Source of the DNA: an uncultured Geobacter sp.
Lineage (GTDB): Bacteria; Desulfobacterota; Desulfuromonadia; Geobacterales; DSM-12255
Assembly (NCBI GenBank): GCA_937871715.1
Contig: CALMOE010000203.1
Coordinates: forward strand, 1-45,624
Direction of reading: 5' to 3'
Length of the DNA: 45,624 bases
The position numbers were made by a program, and so were the translations under genes. The notes below the pieces were generated by a model. That model was given only the letters and a program-made list of their open reading frames with translations, did not search any database and was not told the origin of the DNA. Below are positions 43,422 through 45,624 of this stretch, in pieces. Positions within the stretch are counted from its first letter, which is position 1. Every line of letters begins with the position of its first letter.

Positions 43422-44675
43422 TTATTCTTTCACCCGGACGATATCCGCCCCGAGTCCGGCAAGCTTCTTCTCGATCGACTCGTATCCCCGATCCAGGTGG
43501 TAGATGCGCGACACCTCGGTCTCCCCTTCGGCGGCCAGCCCTGCAAGGATCAGGCAGGCGGAGGCCCGCAGATCCGTGGCCATCACCGGCGCGCCGGAGA
43601 GCTTCTTCACCCCTTTGACGGTGGCGCTGTTCCCTTCGACGGTTATGTCCGCGCCGAAGCGGAGCAGCTCGGAGACGTGCATGAAGCGGTTCTCGAAGAT
43701 GTTCTCGGCAATGACGCTGGCGCCGTCGGCCACGGTCATCAGGGCCATGAACTGGGCCTGCATGTCGGTGGGGAAGCCTGGGTAGGGTCGGGTCTTGATG
43801 TTCATGCTCCTGATCTTCTTCGGCCCCTTGACCCTGACGACGCCCTCCTTGTTGATGATATCCACCCCGGCGTCCTGGAGCTTGAAGACCAGGGCGTCCA
43901 GGTGCTCCAGCTGCATGTTGGCGATGCGGATGTCGCCGGCGGTAATGGCAGCGGCGATCATGAAGGTGCCGGCCTCGATCCGGTCCGGCATCACCCGGTA
44001 GCTGACCGGAGAGAGCTCGCTCACCCCCTGAATCCGGATGGTGTCCGTGCCGGCCCCCTCGATGCGCGCCCCCATCTGGATCAGCATGCTTGCCAGGTCG
44101 ACGATCTCCGGCTCACGGGCGGCGTTCTCCAGCACCGTCTCCCCCTTGGCCAGGGAGGCGGCCATCATCAGGTGCTCCGTGCCGCCGACTGTCGGCATGT
44201 CGAAGTTGATCCTCGCCCCCTTCAGCTGCCTGGCCTTGGCCTCCACGTAGCCGTGGGTCAGGTTGATCTCCGCCCCCAGGGCCTTCAGCCCTTTCAGGTG
44301 CTGGTCAATGGGGCGGGCGCCGATGGCACAGCCGCCGGGGAGCGACACCCGTGCCCGGCCGTGGCGGGCAAGGAGCGGCCCCAGCACCAGCACCGAGGCG
44401 CGCATGGTCTTCACCAGGTCGTAGGTCGCCTCCACGTTGTTGACGTTGGTGGCATCTATCCTGACGACGTGGCCGTTCCCCTCGACGACGGCGCCGAGGG
44501 ACTCCAGTACCTTGATGGTGGTGTTGATATCCCTCAGGAAAGGGACGTTGCTGATCTCGTGCAGGCCAGGGGCCAGGATAGTGGCGCAGAAGATGGGGAG
44601 GGCCGCATTTTTCGAGCCGCTGACGGAAACTTCGCCGGAGAGCTTTCTGCCCCCCCTGATGATTAACTTGTCCAA
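43422..44675 (-). CDS. murA: UDP-N-acetylglucosamine 1-carboxyvinyltransferase
   Basis: MurA transfers enolpyruvate from PEP to UDP-GlcNAc, the first committed step of peptidoglycan synthesis. The 417-residue protein has the catalytic loop with Cys116 ([13 protein letters not shown]), so it should be sensitive to fosfomycin, and the two-domain EPT fold with repeated inside-out alpha/beta units. The start appears to be TTG (44673-44675) with AGAGAGG eight bases upstream. It lies between prmC (37-base gap) and the heptad element before hisG. Confidence 0.96.
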   Translation of the reverse strand: MDKLIIRGGRKLSGEVSVSGSKNAALPIFCATILAPGLHEISNVPFLRDINTTIKVLESLGAVVEGNGHVVRIDATNVNNVEATYDLVKTMRASVLVLGPLLARHGRARVSLPGGCAIGARPIDQHLKGLKALGAEINLTHGYVEAKARQLKGARINFDMPTVGGTEHLMMAASLAKGETVLENAAREPEIVDLASMLIQMGARIEGAGTDTIRIQGVSELSPVSYRVMPDRIEAGTFMIAAAITAGDIRIANMQLEHLDALVFKLQDAGVDIINKEGVVRVKGPKKIRSMNIKTRPYPGFPTDMQAQFMALMTVADGASVIAENIFENRFMHVSELLRFGADITVEGNSATVKGVKKLSGAPVMATDLRASACLILAGLAAEGETEVSRIYHLDRGYESIEKKLAGLGADIVRVKE

Positions 44676-44712
44676 TTGGATGCCTCTCTGTTTGATGCCG
44701 GGGGGTGTCCCC

Positions 44713-45564
44713 CTAGTGAATCTGTCCGCCTACGACCCGCTCTATGCCGGCGGGGTCCTGCTGCGTGAATATCTGCGTGAAGCCGCAGCCGGCGAACAGC
44801 CCCCTGACAGCCTCTCCCTGGCCGATACCGATCTCCACCAGGAGCCAGCCCCCTCTGTTCAGGTGGCCCGGGGCAGCCGGGATTATCGATCGGTAGAATG
44901 CCAGACCGTCCGCACCGCCGTCAAGTGCTCCCATCGGTTCGAAGTCCCGCACCTCCGGCTCCAGCGCCGACAGGTCAGCAGTGGGGATGTAGGGGGGGTT
45001 GCTGACTATCATGTCGAAGCGCCTCCCATCCAGCTGCTCGAAGAGGGAACCGGCAACCAACTCCAGCTCCGCGCCGTTACGGGCCGCGTTCTCCCTGGCA
45101 ACGGCCAGGGCAGCCGGAGAGCACTCCACCCCGCAGACCCTCCCTCGTTGGAGCGCCTTGGCCAGGGCCACTGCGATGCAGCCGCTCCCCAGGCCGATAT
45201 CCAGGATCGACCCGTCTGCCGGCACCCGCTTCAAAGCCTCTGCAACCAGCACCTCGGTGTCGTGGCGTGGGATGAGGACATCGGGTGAAACGACGAAGTC
45301 CAGGCCGCAGAACTCCTGGCTCCCCAGGATGTACTGCAGCGGCTCGCGTTTGGCCCGCCTGGCGACCATGGCCCGGAAGGTCGCCAGCTCGCCTTCGCTC
45401 AGGGGCTTGTCGAAGTTGAGATAGAGCCCCACCCGGTCCAGCCCCAGGGATTCGCACAGCATCCACTCGGCCTCCAGGCGGGCGTTCTCCACTCCCTTCT
45501 CCGCCAGGTACCCCTTGGTCCAGTTCAAGACCTTCAGTGTTGTCCAGGTTTCTTTATCTGTCAT
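44713..45564 (-). CDS. prmC: Peptide chain release factor N5-glutamine methyltransferase
   Basis: PrmC methylates the Gln of the GGQ motif in RF1 and RF2. The 283-residue protein has an N-terminal helical domain, [24 protein letters not shown], the AdoMet-binding [16 protein letters not shown] (about 120-135) and the catalytic VSNPPYIP (NPPY 189-192). The DxG loop reads GLGSG instead of the common GTGSG. Only a few bases separate its ATG from the heptad array upstream, and no Shine-Dalgarno is seen. The gene for RF1 would be expected just outside the window. Confidence 0.95.
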   Translation of the reverse strand: MTDKETWTTLKVLNWTKGYLAEKGVENARLEAEWMLCESLGLDRVGLYLNFDKPLSEGELATFRAMVARRAKREPLQYILGSQEFCGLDFVVSPDVLIPRHDTEVLVAEALKRVPADGSILDIGLGSGCIAVALAKALQRGRVCGVECSPAALAVARENAARNGAELELVAGSLFEQLDGRRFDMIVSNPPYIPTADLSALEPEVRDFEPMGALDGGADGLAFYRSIIPAAPGHLNRGGWLLVEIGIGQGEAVRGLFAGCGFTQIFTQQDPAGIERVVGGQIH

Positions 45565-45569
45565 GACAC

Positions 45570-45624
45570 GTTCGAGGTTCGAGGTTCGAGGTTCGAGGTT
45601 CGAGGTTCGAGGTTCGAGGTTCGA
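45570..45624. repeat. Heptad tandem array GTTCGAG, cut by window edge
   Basis: Seven exact copies of GTTCGAG (45570-45618) plus six bases of an eighth run off the right edge. They lie immediately upstream of the prmC start. Confidence 0.95.

Noticed and set aside
43497-44666. Open frame of 389 codons opposite murA
   Set aside because: Antisense shadow of murA in GC-rich DNA; the composition is His/Asp/Gly/Leu-biased and no family is recognisable.
45570-45624. Telomere- or integron-like repeat
   Set aside because: It is a plain tandem heptamer without integrase, attC or other recombination features.

Overview
The window looks like a chromosomal segment of a Geobacter-type bacterium (Desulfuromonadales/Geobacterales). 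The GC-rich sequence, the ispE–tRNA-Gln–prs–rplY–pth–ychF cluster, the large NAD-type glutamate dehydrogenase, the CHASE2 adenylate cyclase, the DUF2232 gene between rpsR and rplI, and the heptameric intergenic repeats all fit this group. The assignment is inferred from gene content and was not tested by a search.

Layout. 1-0.6 kb: the 3' part of an RHS/YD-repeat ORF on the minus strand, running off the left edge. 0.8-2.1 kb (plus): a three-gene operon of a small Cys-containing DUF1858/ScdA_N-like protein, a cysteine protein and a hemerythrin, behind a Crp/Fnr-type promoter; it resembles a di-iron repair protein (RIC/YtfE) split into parts. 2.1-7.3 kb: NAD-glutamate dehydrogenase (minus), DUF2721 membrane protein (plus), pgi (minus). 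7.5-17.7 kb (plus): MltD-like transglycosylase, TPR membrane protein, ispE, tRNA-Gln(UUG), prs, rplY, pth, ychF, then rpsF-rpsR-DUF2232-rplI, then hisI with a long-form hisG. 17.8-23.6 kb (minus): a NitT/TauT-type ABC transporter, a secreted beta-propeller protein with an excellent sigma-54 promoter match, and a family 2 glycosyltransferase.

23.6-26.4 kb (plus): a GGQ-containing release-factor-like protein abutting mutS2, which I read as a candidate ribosome-rescue pair. 26.4-32.5 kb (minus): a CHASE2 adenylate cyclase, a 1235-residue secreted propeller-FN3-transglutaminase-TPR protein and a small secreted protein. This is the most unusual gene set in the window.

32.6-45.6 kb (minus, read right to left): prmC, murA, then the histidine operon hisG(short)-hisD-hisC-hisB-hisH-hisA-hisF-hisE, then the macromolecular-synthesis operon rpsU-cvpA-dnaG-rpoD with an intrinsic terminator after rpsU. 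Repeat or palindrome elements sit upstream of prmC, between murA and hisG, and between hisD and hisC.

Most of the window is dense housekeeping sequence; no gap without a gene exceeds about 240 bases. The window carries two ATP phosphoribosyltransferases, one short-form and one long-form. No CRISPR array, insertion sequence, rRNA or replication origin was seen.
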